Source of the DNA: Janthinobacterium sp. TND4EL3
Lineage (GTDB): Bacteria > Pseudomonadota > Gammaproteobacteria > Burkholderiales > Burkholderiaceae_D
Reading direction: 5' to 3'
Assembly: GCF_900156175.1 (NCBI RefSeq)
Contig: NZ_FTMV01000002.1
Coordinates: 372,001 to 436,000, forward strand
Length of the DNA stretch: 64,000 nucleotides
Positions 44,242 through 55,585 of this stretch are shown piece after piece. Numbering within the stretch: position 1 is the first letter of the stretch; every line of letters begins with the position of its first letter. A program made the position numbers and the translations under genes. A model generated the notes under the pieces. The model searched no databases, was not told the origin of the DNA, and saw only the letters and a list, made by a program, of their open reading frames with translations.

Positions 44242-44579
44242 TTAGCACCATCCTGTGCGCGCTGGGCCTGTCGTATGCGGGCATGGCCAGCCTCTCCCTG
44301 GCGATGGACCGCCACCATGGCCAGGTCTGGGGCAGGGACGCGGCGCCGAACGTGCGGCGCGCGCTGCAGCTGGCGGGCGCCGTCCTGCTGGCGCTGGCCA
44401 TCTGGCCTTGCGTGGCCGGCTGGAGCGCCACCGTCGGCGTCGTCGCCTGGCTGGGATTCATCGGTGCCGGGGCGCTGCTGGTGGCCCTGCTGCTGCCGTA
44501 TGCCCCCCGCTTGCTGTTGCGTAGTTCCCTGTTGGCAGCCGTCGCCGCGCTGGCAGGTCTTGTGACGTTCCTGCGGTGA
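44238..44579 (+). CDS. DUF3325 small membrane protein
   Basis: The 113-residue product (MISTILCALGLSYAGMASLSLAMDRHHGQVWG...) has four hydrophobic segments and the family mark LAMDRHHGQVWGRD. DUF3325 proteins usually accompany PepSY and DUF3649 proteins at iron-siderophore loci. Its ATG overlaps the PepSY stop. It probably completes an inner-membrane reductase assembly; the exact role is unknown. Confidence 0.8.
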   Translation: MISTILCALGLSYAGMASLSLAMDRHHGQVWGRDAAPNVRRALQLAGAVLLALAIWPCVAGWSATVGVVAWLGFIGAGALLVALLLPYAPRLLLRSSLLAAVAALAGLVTFLR

Positions 44580-44670
44580 TGTCCACCGCTATTTTCAAGG
44601 ATAGACCGATGTATTTTTCACGTTTGGCGACACCGTTTTACTGTAGCAGCAACCGCAAGGCGGCTTCCTG

Positions 44671-45858
44671 ATGGCGGCCCGCCTGCCTACCCGCCGCGCC
44701 CGCATCCTCGGCGGCGTGGTCTTGCTGGCGCTGTTCGGCGCCGGTGCCCTGTGGGCCACGCGCGGCCCGACGACCGTGTTCGATACGGCCCCCGTCAAGC
44801 GCGGCAATATCGAGGCCAGCGTCACGGCCATCGGCACCCTGCAGCCGCAAACCTATGTCGACGTGGGTGCGCAGGTGTCGGGCCAGATCACGCGCCTGCA
44901 CGTGCAGCCCGGCAGCGCCGTGGAAAAAGGCCAGCTGCTGGCCGAGATCGACCCCAGCGTGCAGCAAGCCACGGTCGACGCGGGCCGCGCCGCGCTGGCG
45001 GGCTTGCGCGCGCAGCTGGCCGACCAGCAGGCGCAGCACCGCCTGGCGGGCCAGCAGCATGGCCGCCAGAAGCAGATGGCCAAGTTCGATTCGACGCCCT
45101 TGGCCGACCTGGAGACGGCCGAAGCCACCCTGGCCTCGGCCGCCGCCAAGATCGACCACCTGAAGGCGCAGATAGACCAGACCCAGGCCAGCCTGAAGGC
45201 GGACGAGGCGCGCCTCGGCTATACGCGCATCTACGCGCCGATGGCCGGCAAGGTGGTGGGCCTGGACGCGAAAGAGGGGCAAACCCTGAACGCCACGTAC
45301 CAGACGCCGAACATCCTGCGCATCGCCGACCTGTCGGCCATGACGGTATGGACGGAAGTGTCGGAAGCGGACGTGCGCCGCGTGCGCCCGGACATGCCCG
45401 TGTACTTCACCACCCTGGGCGGCGACCAGCGGCGCTGGAGCGGCAAGGTGCGGCAAGTGCTGCCCGCGCCGCCGGTGCCGGGGGGCACCAGCGCTGGTAC
45501 GGCCCTGGCGCCGTCGACCAGCAAGGTGATTTTATATACGGTGCTGTTTGACGTGGATAACGCCGATGGCGAATTGATGCCGCAGATGACGGCGCAGGTG
45601 GTGTTTGTCACGGCAGCGGCGAACAATGTGCTGGCCGTGCCCTTGCCGGCCCTGAAAGCATCGACGGAAGAAGGCGCCAAGCCGGGGCAGTTCACGGCCC
45701 GCGTGATGGATGCGGACGGCAAGGTTGATACGCGCACCGTCACCGTGGGCGTACGCAACCGCCTCAGCGCGGAAGTGCTGCAGGGCTTGCGCGAAGGCGA
45801 ATTGCTGGTCACGGGCGAGCAGCCGGCCGGCAGCGGCAGCAGCAGGTTCCAGCTGTGA
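44671..45858 (+). CDS. macA: MacA/PvdR-like periplasmic adaptor of a tripartite efflux pump
   Basis: The 395-residue protein has an N-terminal membrane anchor ([22 protein letters not shown]), a biotinyl-lipoyl-like fold ([41 protein letters not shown] in parts) and an alpha-helical hairpin (about 100-170). The second half-lipoyl ([21 protein letters not shown]) and beta-barrel domains follow. It is the membrane-fusion partner of the MacB-type transporter encoded next, overlapping by 4 bases. P. aeruginosa PvdR, which recycles pyoverdine, belongs to the same family. No outer-membrane channel gene is adjacent. Confidence 0.92.
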   Translation: MAARLPTRRARILGGVVLLALFGAGALWATRGPTTVFDTAPVKRGNIEASVTAIGTLQPQTYVDVGAQVSGQITRLHVQPGSAVEKGQLLAEIDPSVQQATVDAGRAALAGLRAQLADQQAQHRLAGQQHGRQKQMAKFDSTPLADLETAEATLASAAAKIDHLKAQIDQTQASLKADEARLGYTRIYAPMAGKVVGLDAKEGQTLNATYQTPNILRIADLSAMTVWTEVSEADVRRVRPDMPVYFTTLGGDQRRWSGKVRQVLPAPPVPGGTSAGTALAPSTSKVILYTVLFDVDNADGELMPQMTAQVVFVTAAANNVLAVPLPALKASTEEGAKPGQFTARVMDADGKVDTRTVTVGVRNRLSAEVLQGLREGELLVTGEQPAGSGSSRFQL

Positions 45859-47858
45859 GCGCGATGAGCGAGGCCGCTTCTCTGGGACAAGCGGGAGAAG
45901 GTGGCCAGCCGGCGCCCCTGATCGAGCTTGCAGGCATCCGCAAGCGCTACGGCGGCCACGATGGCGCACCGGCCGTGGAAGTGCTGCGCGGCGTGAGCCT
46001 GGCTATCGGCGCCGGCGAATTCGTCGCCATCGTCGGTGCGTCCGGTTCCGGCAAATCGACCCTGATGCATTTGCTTGGGTGCCTGGACCGCCCCAGCGAC
46101 GGCAGCTACCGCTTCGCCGGCCAGGACGTGGCCAGCCTGAACCCCGATGAACTGGCGTGGCTGCGGCGCGAGGCGTTCGGCTTCGTCTTCCAGGGCTACC
46201 ACCTGATCGCCACCGAATCGGCGCGCGAAAACGTGGAAGTGCCGGCCCTGTATGCGGGCATGCCGGCTGCGGCCCGCCACGCCCGTTCCGAAGCGCTGCT
46301 CAAGCGCCTGGGCCTGGGCGAGCGGCTCGACCACCGGCCGAACCAGTTGTCCGGCGGGCAGCAGCAGCGCGTGTCGATCGCGCGCGCCCTGATGAATGGC
46401 GGGCGCATCATCCTCGCCGACGAACCGACGGGGGCGTTAGATAGCAGCAGCGGCGCCGAAGTCATGGCCCTCTTGGGCGAACTGGCCGACGCTGGCCACA
46501 CCATCATCCTCATCACGCATGACCGCAAGGTGGCGGCCCAGGCGCGCCGGGTGATCGAGATCAGCGACGGCGAAATCATCGCCGACACGGGCGCCGTCGC
46601 CATTCCCGCCACGTCGACGGCCCTGCCGCCGCTGGACATGTCGCGCGCCGCCCACGATACCGGCGCGTCGCTGGGCACGGAATTGCTCGACGCGGCGCGC
46701 GCCGCCTGGCGCGTGCTGTGGATCAACCGTTTCCGCACGGGCCTGACCCTGCTGGGCATCGTCATCGGCGTCGCTTCCGTGATCGTCATGCTGGCCATCG
46801 GCCTGGGCACGCGCCAGCAGGTGATGGCCCAATTAGGTGCCTTCGGCTCGAACTTGCTGTACATGGCATCGCGCGGCGAAAGCTCGCGCATCCCCGGGCG
46901 CAGCATCACCCTGGCCGACCTCGATGCGCTCAAGGACGTGCCGGGCATTTCCCACGTGCTGCCGAATGTCACGGGCAACAAGGTGATACGCCACGGTAAC
47001 CTCGACGTGCAGACCTATGTGCGCGGCACGGGGCCGGCCCTGCCGCAGATTCAGACCTGGCCCGTGGCCAAGGGAGGTTTCTTTACCGAGGAAGACGAGC
47101 GCGAAATGGCCACCGTGGCCGTGCTGGGCGCGCACCTGGCCGAAAAGCTGATGCCCGACGTGCCCAATCCCGTGGGGCAGAGCATCCTGATCGGCAACGT
47201 GCCGTTCCAAGTGATCGGCGTGATGAGCGCGAAGGGCGCGCTGACGGGCGAGAAGGATGAAGACGACGTGCTGCTGCTGCCGTTTTCCACGGCCGGCATC
47301 CGCGTCTTCGGCCAGCGCGAGCCGACGTACACGGTGATGGCGGTGGACGACGTCAAGCGCGTGACCGAAGTGGAGGCGGCGGTCGACGCCACCATGTTCG
47401 AGCGCCACCGCATCCGCGACTATGGCATCAGTAACGCGGCCGCGTCGATCGCCGCCGAAGCCAAGACGCAGGACAACATGACCATGATGCTCAGCTTGAT
47501 CGCCGCCGTCTCGCTGGTGGTGGGCGGCATCGGCGTCATGAACGTGATGCTGATGACGGTGCGCGAGCGCACGCGCGAAATCGGCATCCGCATGGCGACG
47601 GGCGCGCGCCGGCGCGACATCCTGCGCCAGTTCCTCACGGAAGCCGTGCTGGTGTCGGTGGTGGGCGGCGTGGCTGGCATCGTGGTCGGCGTGACGGTGG
47701 CAGGCTTGCTGCTGGTCTGGGACGTGCCGGTGATCTTTTCGCTCAGCGCCATCGCCGGGGCATTTGCCTGCGCCGTGGTGACGGGGCTGGTGTTTGGGTT
47801 CATGCCGGCGCGCAAGGCGTCGGGACTCGATCCGGTGGTGGCGCTGGCGGGACAGTAG
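45855..47858 (+). CDS. macB: MacB/PvdT-like ABC transporter (ATPase fused to FtsX permease)
   Basis: The 667-residue protein has an N-terminal ABC ATPase with Walker [16 protein letters not shown], signature [15 protein letters not shown] and Walker [18 protein letters not shown] linker, one membrane helix (about 300), a periplasmic MacB domain and three C-terminal FtsX helices follow, with [26 protein letters not shown]. It drives export from the periplasm through MacA and an outer-membrane channel. The GTG at 45855 overlaps the macA stop; ATG at 45864 is an alternative. In context, siderophore recycling is plausible; macrolide or peptide export cannot be excluded. Confidence 0.93.
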   Translation: MSAMSEAASLGQAGEGGQPAPLIELAGIRKRYGGHDGAPAVEVLRGVSLAIGAGEFVAIVGASGSGKSTLMHLLGCLDRPSDGSYRFAGQDVASLNPDELAWLRREAFGFVFQGYHLIATESARENVEVPALYAGMPAAARHARSEALLKRLGLGERLDHRPNQLSGGQQQRVSIARALMNGGRIILADEPTGALDSSSGAEVMALLGELADAGHTIILITHDRKVAAQARRVIEISDGEIIADTGAVAIPATSTALPPLDMSRAAHDTGASLGTELLDAARAAWRVLWINRFRTGLTLLGIVIGVASVIVMLAIGLGTRQQVMAQLGAFGSNLLYMASRGESSRIPGRSITLADLDALKDVPGISHVLPNVTGNKVIRHGNLDVQTYVRGTGPALPQIQTWPVAKGGFFTEEDEREMATVAVLGAHLAEKLMPDVPNPVGQSILIGNVPFQVIGVMSAKGALTGEKDEDDVLLLPFSTAGIRVFGQREPTYTVMAVDDVKRVTEVEAAVDATMFERHRIRDYGISNAAASIAAEAKTQDNMTMMLSLIAAVSLVVGGIGVMNVMLMTVRERTREIGIRMATGARRRDILRQFLTEAVLVSVVGGVAGIVVGVTVAGLLLVWDVPVIFSLSAIAGAFACAVVTGLVFGFMPARKASGLDPVVALAGQ

Positions 47859-47894
47859 CGCTTCACGCAGCCGGGCTTGCTGCTCCCGTATTCG

Positions 47895-47930
47895 CCTGTC
47901 TTGGCGCTGCCGCAACAGCGCCAAGACAGG
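47895..47930 (+). terminator. Strong hairpin after macB
   Basis: CCTGTCTTGGCGCTG (47895-47909) and CAGCGCCAAGACAGG (47916-47930) form a perfect 15-base stem with a six-base loop, 37 bases after the macB stop. The T run after it is poor (CTTTCC), so termination may need Rho or the structure may protect the mRNA end. Confidence 0.6.
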
Positions 47931-48048
47931 CTTTCCATAAAAAAGATTGCTCCTGACTCAACACACGGTACTATCTCCTCATAATAAAAAGCAGTGTTTC
48001 GTGTTTTATGCCCTTGCAGGCACATACCCACCACCACAGGAGAACCAG

Positions 48049-49038
48049 ATGCAGAAAAAATCAACCTTGAAGACCGGTATCGCCGCCGCCCTCATGCTGG
48101 CGTTCGGCATGGGCGCCGTGCAGGCACAGGCACAGGAAGTCGTGCGCCTGGGTAACTTGAAGTTCGCCCATTACGGCGCCGTGTCGTACATCAAGGAAAT
48201 CGCGCCCAAGTGCGGCATCAAGGTCGAAGAGCATATCTTCGCCAAGGGCCTGGATGTCATGCAGGCGATTATCGCGGGCGAGCTGGACGTGGGCGCGACG
48301 GCGTCCGAAGCGGCCATTTCCGGCCGCGCCGGCGGCGCGCCGATCTATGTGGTGGCCGGCTTTGCCAAGGGCGGCGCGCGCCTGGTGGCGGGCGCCGGGC
48401 AAAAGATTGCCAGCGTTAAGGACTTGAAGGGCAAGCGCGTGGGCGTGACGCGTGGCGGCATCCAGGAAGTGCTGCTGCTGGCCGAACTGGCGCAGGCAGG
48501 CCTGACGTTCTCCGAAACCAAGGGCAAGGATGTGCAACTGGTGTTCCTCGCCTACGCCGACTTGAACCAGGCGCTGATGGGCAAGAATATCGACGCGATG
48601 ATGCAGTCGGAGCCGCAATCGTCGCAGGCCATCAACAAGGGCTTCGGCACCGAAGTCATCAAACCGTACGACACGCCGATCGGCGAGCCCGTGCGGACCA
48701 TGGTGATGACGGAAAAGTTTTACAAGGAACGCCGTCCCGTGGCGGAAAAATTCATGCGCTGCTTCGTCGAAGCGACGAAAACATTTATTGACAGCAAGGC
48801 AACGGCGGAAAAATATGTGCGCGAAGTGGTGTTCCGTGGCCAGATCACGAAGGACGATTTCGACGATGCGATCAGCAATTCGCCATATTCGTATGACATC
48901 ACGCCCGAGCATATCCAGGTGACCACCGATGTGATGGTGAAAACGGGCGTGGGCCGCATGGCGAAACCGCCCGTAGCCAAGGACTGGGTCAAGACGGATT
49001 TGCTGGAGCAGGCGAAGAAGAGCCTGAACGTCAAGTAA
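48049..49038 (+). CDS. ABC transporter substrate-binding protein (NMT1/TauA/SsuA type), orphan
   Basis: The 329-residue product has a Sec signal peptide (LKTGIAAALMLAFGMGAVQAQAQ) and a periplasmic binding fold of the NMT1/SsuA type: VVRLGNLKFAHYGAVSYI, AGELDVGATASEAAISGRAG, ASVKDLKGKRVGVTRGG and YADLNQALMGKNIDAMMQSEP. These proteins bind sulfonates, nitrate, taurine or thiamine precursors. AGGAGA precedes the ATG. No permease or ATPase lies next to it; it is closed by a terminator on each side, so it must use a transporter elsewhere. The ligand cannot be told from sequence. Confidence 0.85.
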   Translation: MQKKSTLKTGIAAALMLAFGMGAVQAQAQEVVRLGNLKFAHYGAVSYIKEIAPKCGIKVEEHIFAKGLDVMQAIIAGELDVGATASEAAISGRAGGAPIYVVAGFAKGGARLVAGAGQKIASVKDLKGKRVGVTRGGIQEVLLLAELAQAGLTFSETKGKDVQLVFLAYADLNQALMGKNIDAMMQSEPQSSQAINKGFGTEVIKPYDTPIGEPVRTMVMTEKFYKERRPVAEKFMRCFVEATKTFIDSKATAEKYVREVVFRGQITKDDFDDAISNSPYSYDITPEHIQVTTDVMVKTGVGRMAKPPVAKDWVKTDLLEQAKKSLNVK

Positions 49039-49060
49039 AGCTCACCTGCCATATGGTCTG

Positions 49061-49090
49061 ATGGCCCGCTTAGGCGGGCCATCTTTTTTT
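49061..49090 (+). terminator. Intrinsic terminator after the solute-binding protein
   Basis: ATGGCCCGC (49061-49069) pairs with GCGGGCCAT (49074-49082) with a TTAG loop, followed by C and seven T residues. Confidence 0.9.
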
Positions 49091-49268
49091 GCGACACACT
49101 AATATATACAGGCGGTGCGAAAGATTGTTGAAATCTTGAGAGCGCGCCACCCCTTCACGTCTCAGGCGCGATATCATGGCAGGCTTGCGGTACCGGTAGG
49201 CGGCGTATTGCCCGCAACCTATACTGCCGCTTGAATCGCGCTTGCCGGCTATGGTGTAAACTTAAACT

Positions 49269-50072
49269 ATGCAGACCTATTTCTTTCTCCTTGCCGCTCT
49301 CCTGTATGCAGCGTGCGCCGTGCTTCCCTCTTCCCGTGCCAGGATCATTGCCGGCCTGACCGGTGTCGCCTGGCTGGCTCACGCCGTGACCCTGTGGTTC
49401 GACCTGATGGCGCCGGGTACCTTGCGCTTTGGTTTTTCCGCCATGCTGTCGGCTGCGCTGTGGGTGTCGGTGGGGGCGTACTGGATAGAGAACCGTAATT
49501 TCAGCCTCGATGGCTTGCGCCGCATGGTCATGCCCAGCGCCGTCATCGCCATCTGCCTGGCGTGGGCCTTCCCCGGCAGCCAGGTCAGCATGGAAGGCAA
49601 GTCGGCCGTCTTCGGCTGGCATATTGCCGTCGCCGTGCTTGCCTACAGCACCTTGACGATCGCCGCCTTCCACGCCGTGCTCATGGCGCTGCAGGAGTCG
49701 CGTTTGCACACGCGCAGCGAAAGTCGTGGTTTCATCGGCAGCGCGCTTGATCAGCTGCCAGCATTGCTGACGATGGAAAAGTTGCTGTTCCGCATGATCG
49801 GACTGGGTTTCATCTTGCTCAGCCTGACCGTGCTGTCGGGAATCGTATTTTCCGAGCAACTGTTTGGCAAGGCCCTGAACTGGGATCACAAGTCGGTGTT
49901 TACCATGCTCTCGTGGCTGCTGTTTGCCTCCCTGCTAGCCGGCAGGCGTTTCCGTGGCTGGCGCGGCAAGACGGCCCTGAGCTTCACCCTGGCCGGTTTC
50001 GCCACCTTGCTGCTGGCCTATGTCGGCAGTCGTTTTGTACTTGAAGTGGTTTTACACCGAGGATTCGCATGA
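49269..50072 (+). CDS. ypjD: Cytochrome c assembly family inner-membrane protein (CcsA/YpjD)
   Basis: The 267-residue protein has eight hydrophobic segments in the CcsA/CcmC fold, with the conserved GKSAVFGWHIAVAVLAYSTL and NWDHKSVFTMLSWLLFASLL regions carrying likely haem-ligand histidines. It resembles E. coli YpjD, which in many proteobacteria sits next to ffh in the opposite direction. Here ffh is 11 kb away. The ribosome binding site is weak. The stop overlaps the start of the next gene (ATGA). Confidence 0.9.
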   Translation: MQTYFFLLAALLYAACAVLPSSRARIIAGLTGVAWLAHAVTLWFDLMAPGTLRFGFSAMLSAALWVSVGAYWIENRNFSLDGLRRMVMPSAVIAICLAWAFPGSQVSMEGKSAVFGWHIAVAVLAYSTLTIAAFHAVLMALQESRLHTRSESRGFIGSALDQLPALLTMEKLLFRMIGLGFILLSLTVLSGIVFSEQLFGKALNWDHKSVFTMLSWLLFASLLAGRRFRGWRGKTALSFTLAGFATLLLAYVGSRFVLEVVLHRGFA

Positions 50073-50329
50073 CACGTGTTTTGTTCTGGCTGGCGCTGGT
50101 GTTTCTGGTGCTGTTTGCGATCCGCAGCAAGATCCGCGGCATGCAGCAGCGCGCCCGTGCACAGCAGCAACAGCCTTCGCAGCCATTTACGCCGCCGGGC
50201 CGGACGCGGGAGTTGCCCGATGCCGAGCTGATGCTGTGCTGCGCCCACTGCGGCGTGTATTACCCTGCCTCCGAAAACGTGCAGGCCAAGGGCCACGATT
50301 ACTGCAGCCACGCGCACGCCACGCTGTAA
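50069..50329 (+). CDS. PP0621 family protein with Cys-rich motif
   Basis: The 86-residue protein has one N-terminal membrane helix (VLFWLALVFLVLFAI), a Gln/Pro-rich linker, and a C-terminal region LMLCCAHCGVYYPASE ... DYCSHAHATL. That cysteine/histidine pattern suggests metal binding and defines the PP0621 family. It is usually found between ccsA and the pilSR genes, and here overlaps ccsA. Function unknown. Confidence 0.85.
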   Translation: MTRVLFWLALVFLVLFAIRSKIRGMQQRARAQQQQPSQPFTPPGRTRELPDAELMLCCAHCGVYYPASENVQAKGHDYCSHAHATL

Positions 50330-50461
50330 TGCAATGCGGGCGGTGCGCCGGCCATGCCGCCGCGTTCGCATTGCTCAGCCGTATCGTAACGTCCCCCGCC
50401 GCGCGCCAGGCGTACCATCTCATGCAGCGATCCGATATCGCCATCGCAGGGAGCCTGGAAT

Positions 50462-51544
50462 ATGCCCAATTCGCATATCATGTCGGCCGCGCGCACGTCG
50501 GCGGCCAAGGGCGTGCCGCCTGCGCCGCAGCTGATTGGCGACTCGGCCGCCATGCAGGCCTTGCGCGCGCAGATCGGCCGCATCGCCCGTTGCGGCGCGC
50601 CGGTGGCTATCCGCGGCGAATCGGGCAGCGGCAAGGAACTGGCGGCGCGCGCCATCCATGCGCAGGGGGAGCGTGCCCGTTTCCCGTTCATTGCCGTCAA
50701 TTGCGCTGCCATCCCCGAGGCGCTGATGGAGGCAGAGTTCTTCGGCTGTCGCCAGGGGGCATATACGGGCGCGCGGCATGAGCGGGATGGTCTGTTCCAG
50801 GCAGCCAACGGCGGCAGCCTGCTGCTCGACGAAGTCGACGATCTCCCGCTGGCCATGCAGGTCAAGCTGTTGCGCGCGCTGCAGGAGCACCGCGTGCGCA
50901 AGCTTGGTGGCAGCGCTGATGAGGCCTTTGACGTGCGCATCCTGTGCGCCAGCCAGCATGGTCTGGCGCGTGGCGTGGCGGCGCGCACCTTCCGTCAGGA
51001 CCTGTATTACCGGCTCAACGTGATCGAACTGGTCTTGCCGCCGCTGCGTGAACGGCTCGGCGATCTGCCTGTATTATGTGAGGCAATTCTGGCGCGCCTG
51101 GCGCCACGGCAAAGCGTGCGCCTGGCACCGCCGGTGCTGGACGCCTTGCGCCGCTACGCGTTCCCGGGCAATGTGCGCGAGCTGGAGAACCTGCTGGAAC
51201 GGGCGCTGGCCTTTGCCGACGACGGCGTGATCGCACTTGATGGTATGGGCTTGCCAAGCGCGGCGACGGCCTCGATCACGTCCCTGAAGACAGGCTTGCC
51301 GGGCGTCGAGCGGCAACTGTCCCTGCCGGGCATGGCGTCGCGCGAAGCGGCGCCGCTCTTGCCGCTGGCCTTGTATTTGCGCCAGGCCGAGCGTGAAATG
51401 ATCATGCAGGCGCTGGAGCGCGAGCGCTATCACCGTGCGCGGGCGGCGCGGCAACTGGGGCTCAGCGTGCGCCAGTTGCGCTACCGGATGCAAAAGTTGA
51501 CGATACAGGAGCCCTGGCTTGATGATGGCATGGAAAATAGATGA
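50462..51544 (+). CDS. PilR-like sigma-54 activator lacking the receiver domain
   Basis: The 360-residue protein consists of an AAA+ sigma-54 interaction domain and a Fis-type helix-turn-helix. Walker A is GESGSGKELAARA, the sigma-54 loop is GAYTGA (usually GAFTGA), followed by LLLDEVDDLP, RQDLYYRLNVIEL, FPGNVRELENLLE and a C-terminal HTH (RARAARQLGLSVRQLRYRM). Full-length PilR is about 450-500 residues with an N-terminal receiver; here only about 25 unrelated residues precede the AAA+ domain. No pilS gene is present in the 132-base gap upstream, where many relatives carry it. It may be constitutively active or decaying. Confidence 0.85.
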   Translation: MPNSHIMSAARTSAAKGVPPAPQLIGDSAAMQALRAQIGRIARCGAPVAIRGESGSGKELAARAIHAQGERARFPFIAVNCAAIPEALMEAEFFGCRQGAYTGARHERDGLFQAANGGSLLLDEVDDLPLAMQVKLLRALQEHRVRKLGGSADEAFDVRILCASQHGLARGVAARTFRQDLYYRLNVIELVLPPLRERLGDLPVLCEAILARLAPRQSVRLAPPVLDALRRYAFPGNVRELENLLERALAFADDGVIALDGMGLPSAATASITSLKTGLPGVERQLSLPGMASREAAPLLPLALYLRQAEREMIMQALERERYHRARAARQLGLSVRQLRYRMQKLTIQEPWLDDGMENR

Positions 51545-52133
51545 AGACGGCTGGTGCGATGGCGCTGTGCGCTACGATTCGCCGTACTGGGATGCGCGTC
51601 CGGACGGCGCGCAAATCGACTTGCTGGTGATTCATAACATCAGTTTGCCCGGCGGACAATTTGGCGGACCGCATGTGTCGGACTTGTTTACGGGCCGGGT
51701 AGATTATAATGCCGATCCTTCTTTCGCCGACCTGTGTGGTTTGCAGGTGTCGGCGCACTTTTTTGTGCGGCGCAATGGTGCGTTGCTGCAATATGTTTCG
51801 GCTGACCAGCGCGCCTGGCATGCCGGCACGTCCACGTTCGAGGGGCGCCCGCAGTGCAATGGATATTCCATCGGTATCGAAATGGAAGGCTCGGATTTCG
51901 TCCCTTTTCAGCCACGGCAATATCATGTCCTGGCGGCATTGACTGCGGCGCTGGCAGTGCGCTATGGGTTGGGGCAAGTGCGTGGACACGAACATATCGC
52001 GCCGGGCAGGAAGACGGATCCGGGGCCATTCTTTGACTGGAATTACTATCAGGAATGTTGGCTGGAAGCGCAGGGCGAGCAGCCTGCGTTAGCGCTTACT
52101 TCGCGGGTATTGGGCTTCCCGCCGGTACGCTGA
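51522..52133 (+). CDS. ampD: 1,6-anhydro-N-acetylmuramyl-L-alanine amidase AmpD
   Basis: AmpD cleaves the peptide from anhydro-muropeptides in cytoplasmic cell-wall recycling and so controls AmpC induction where present. The 203-residue protein has zinc ligands His in LLVIHNISLPGGQFGG, and His/Asp in GHEHIAPGRKTDPGPFFDW, with NGYSIGIEMEGSD carrying the catalytic glutamate. Length matches AmpD (about 185-190) plus a short C-terminal extension. It overlaps the activator gene by 23 bases; ATG at 51522 or 51525 are both possible. Confidence 0.93.
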   Translation: MMAWKIDEDGWCDGAVRYDSPYWDARPDGAQIDLLVIHNISLPGGQFGGPHVSDLFTGRVDYNADPSFADLCGLQVSAHFFVRRNGALLQYVSADQRAWHAGTSTFEGRPQCNGYSIGIEMEGSDFVPFQPRQYHVLAALTAALAVRYGLGQVRGHEHIAPGRKTDPGPFFDWNYYQECWLEAQGEQPALALTSRVLGFPPVR

Positions 52134-52215
52134 AAAGTCAACCGAAATCGTAGAAGAAAGCACAAAAATTTACCAGAGGCGATGCCGGAAAACTATTGCA
52201 TCGCCTTTCGATGGG

Positions 52216-52261
52216 TACTACAATTAGTGCAGAATTTGGATTTAATGACTATATGTAGTGC
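52216..52261 (+). promoter_or_regulatory. Pair of NrdR boxes upstream of nrdA
   Basis: TACTACAATTAGTGCA (52216-52231) and TGACTATATGTAGTGC (52246-52261) both resemble the NrdR box (ACACWATATWTWGTGT type). Their starts are 30 bases apart, about three helical turns, as in characterised nrd promoters. The second box contains a TATATG that could be the -10, so ATP/dATP-loaded NrdR would cover the promoter. Confidence 0.75.
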
Positions 52262-52516
52262 CATCACAGACGTTTTCATAATTATTGTCAAAGCTACCCG
52301 GATTGCTGATAAAGCACTGGAACTGGCGGTTCATCACCCTTGATCGTGTTTCGCGCCAGCCGGGCAGTACAGCTTGGGCATATGAATTCTGACTGTGAAT
52401 TATTTACTATTTAGCAACAAAAAAACCTGAAGAAACCCTGACCATCGGGCGTTCTATTCAACAACATACGCGGCAGCAAAACTGCAGGCTGAATTTAGCT
52501 GACAACGGGAGCTTCA
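52262..52516 (+). other. Long 5' leader of nrdA
   Basis: If the promoter overlaps the second NrdR box, nrdA has a leader of about 250 bases. It is AT-rich near the gene, with a stretch of seven A residues near 52420. No cobalamin-riboswitch core was recognised, and no convincing ORF is present. Confidence 0.35.
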
Positions 52517-55468
<2,952 letters not shown>

Positions 55469-55480
55469 ATTTTTCGTTGT

Positions 55481-55501
55481 CAGCCCAGAACTTCTGGGCT
55501 G
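55481..55501 (+). other. Hairpin between nrdA and nrdB
   Basis: CAGCCCAGA and TCTGGGCTG (55481-55501) form a tight stem 12 bases after the nrdA stop. No T run follows, so it is unlikely to be a full terminator; it may mark an mRNA processing or stability element that sets different NrdA and NrdB levels. Confidence 0.5.
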
Positions 55502-55585
55502 ATTCAATGTTGTCAATGTCTGTATTGTCCGATTCAACGGGCCTGTTGCAGACGCCGGTGAGCCGGCATGGAAAGGAAGAAGAAT

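Noticed and set aside
52262-52516. Cobalamin riboswitch in the nrdA leader
   Set aside because: Some nrdAB operons carry one, but the conserved B12-box core was not found.
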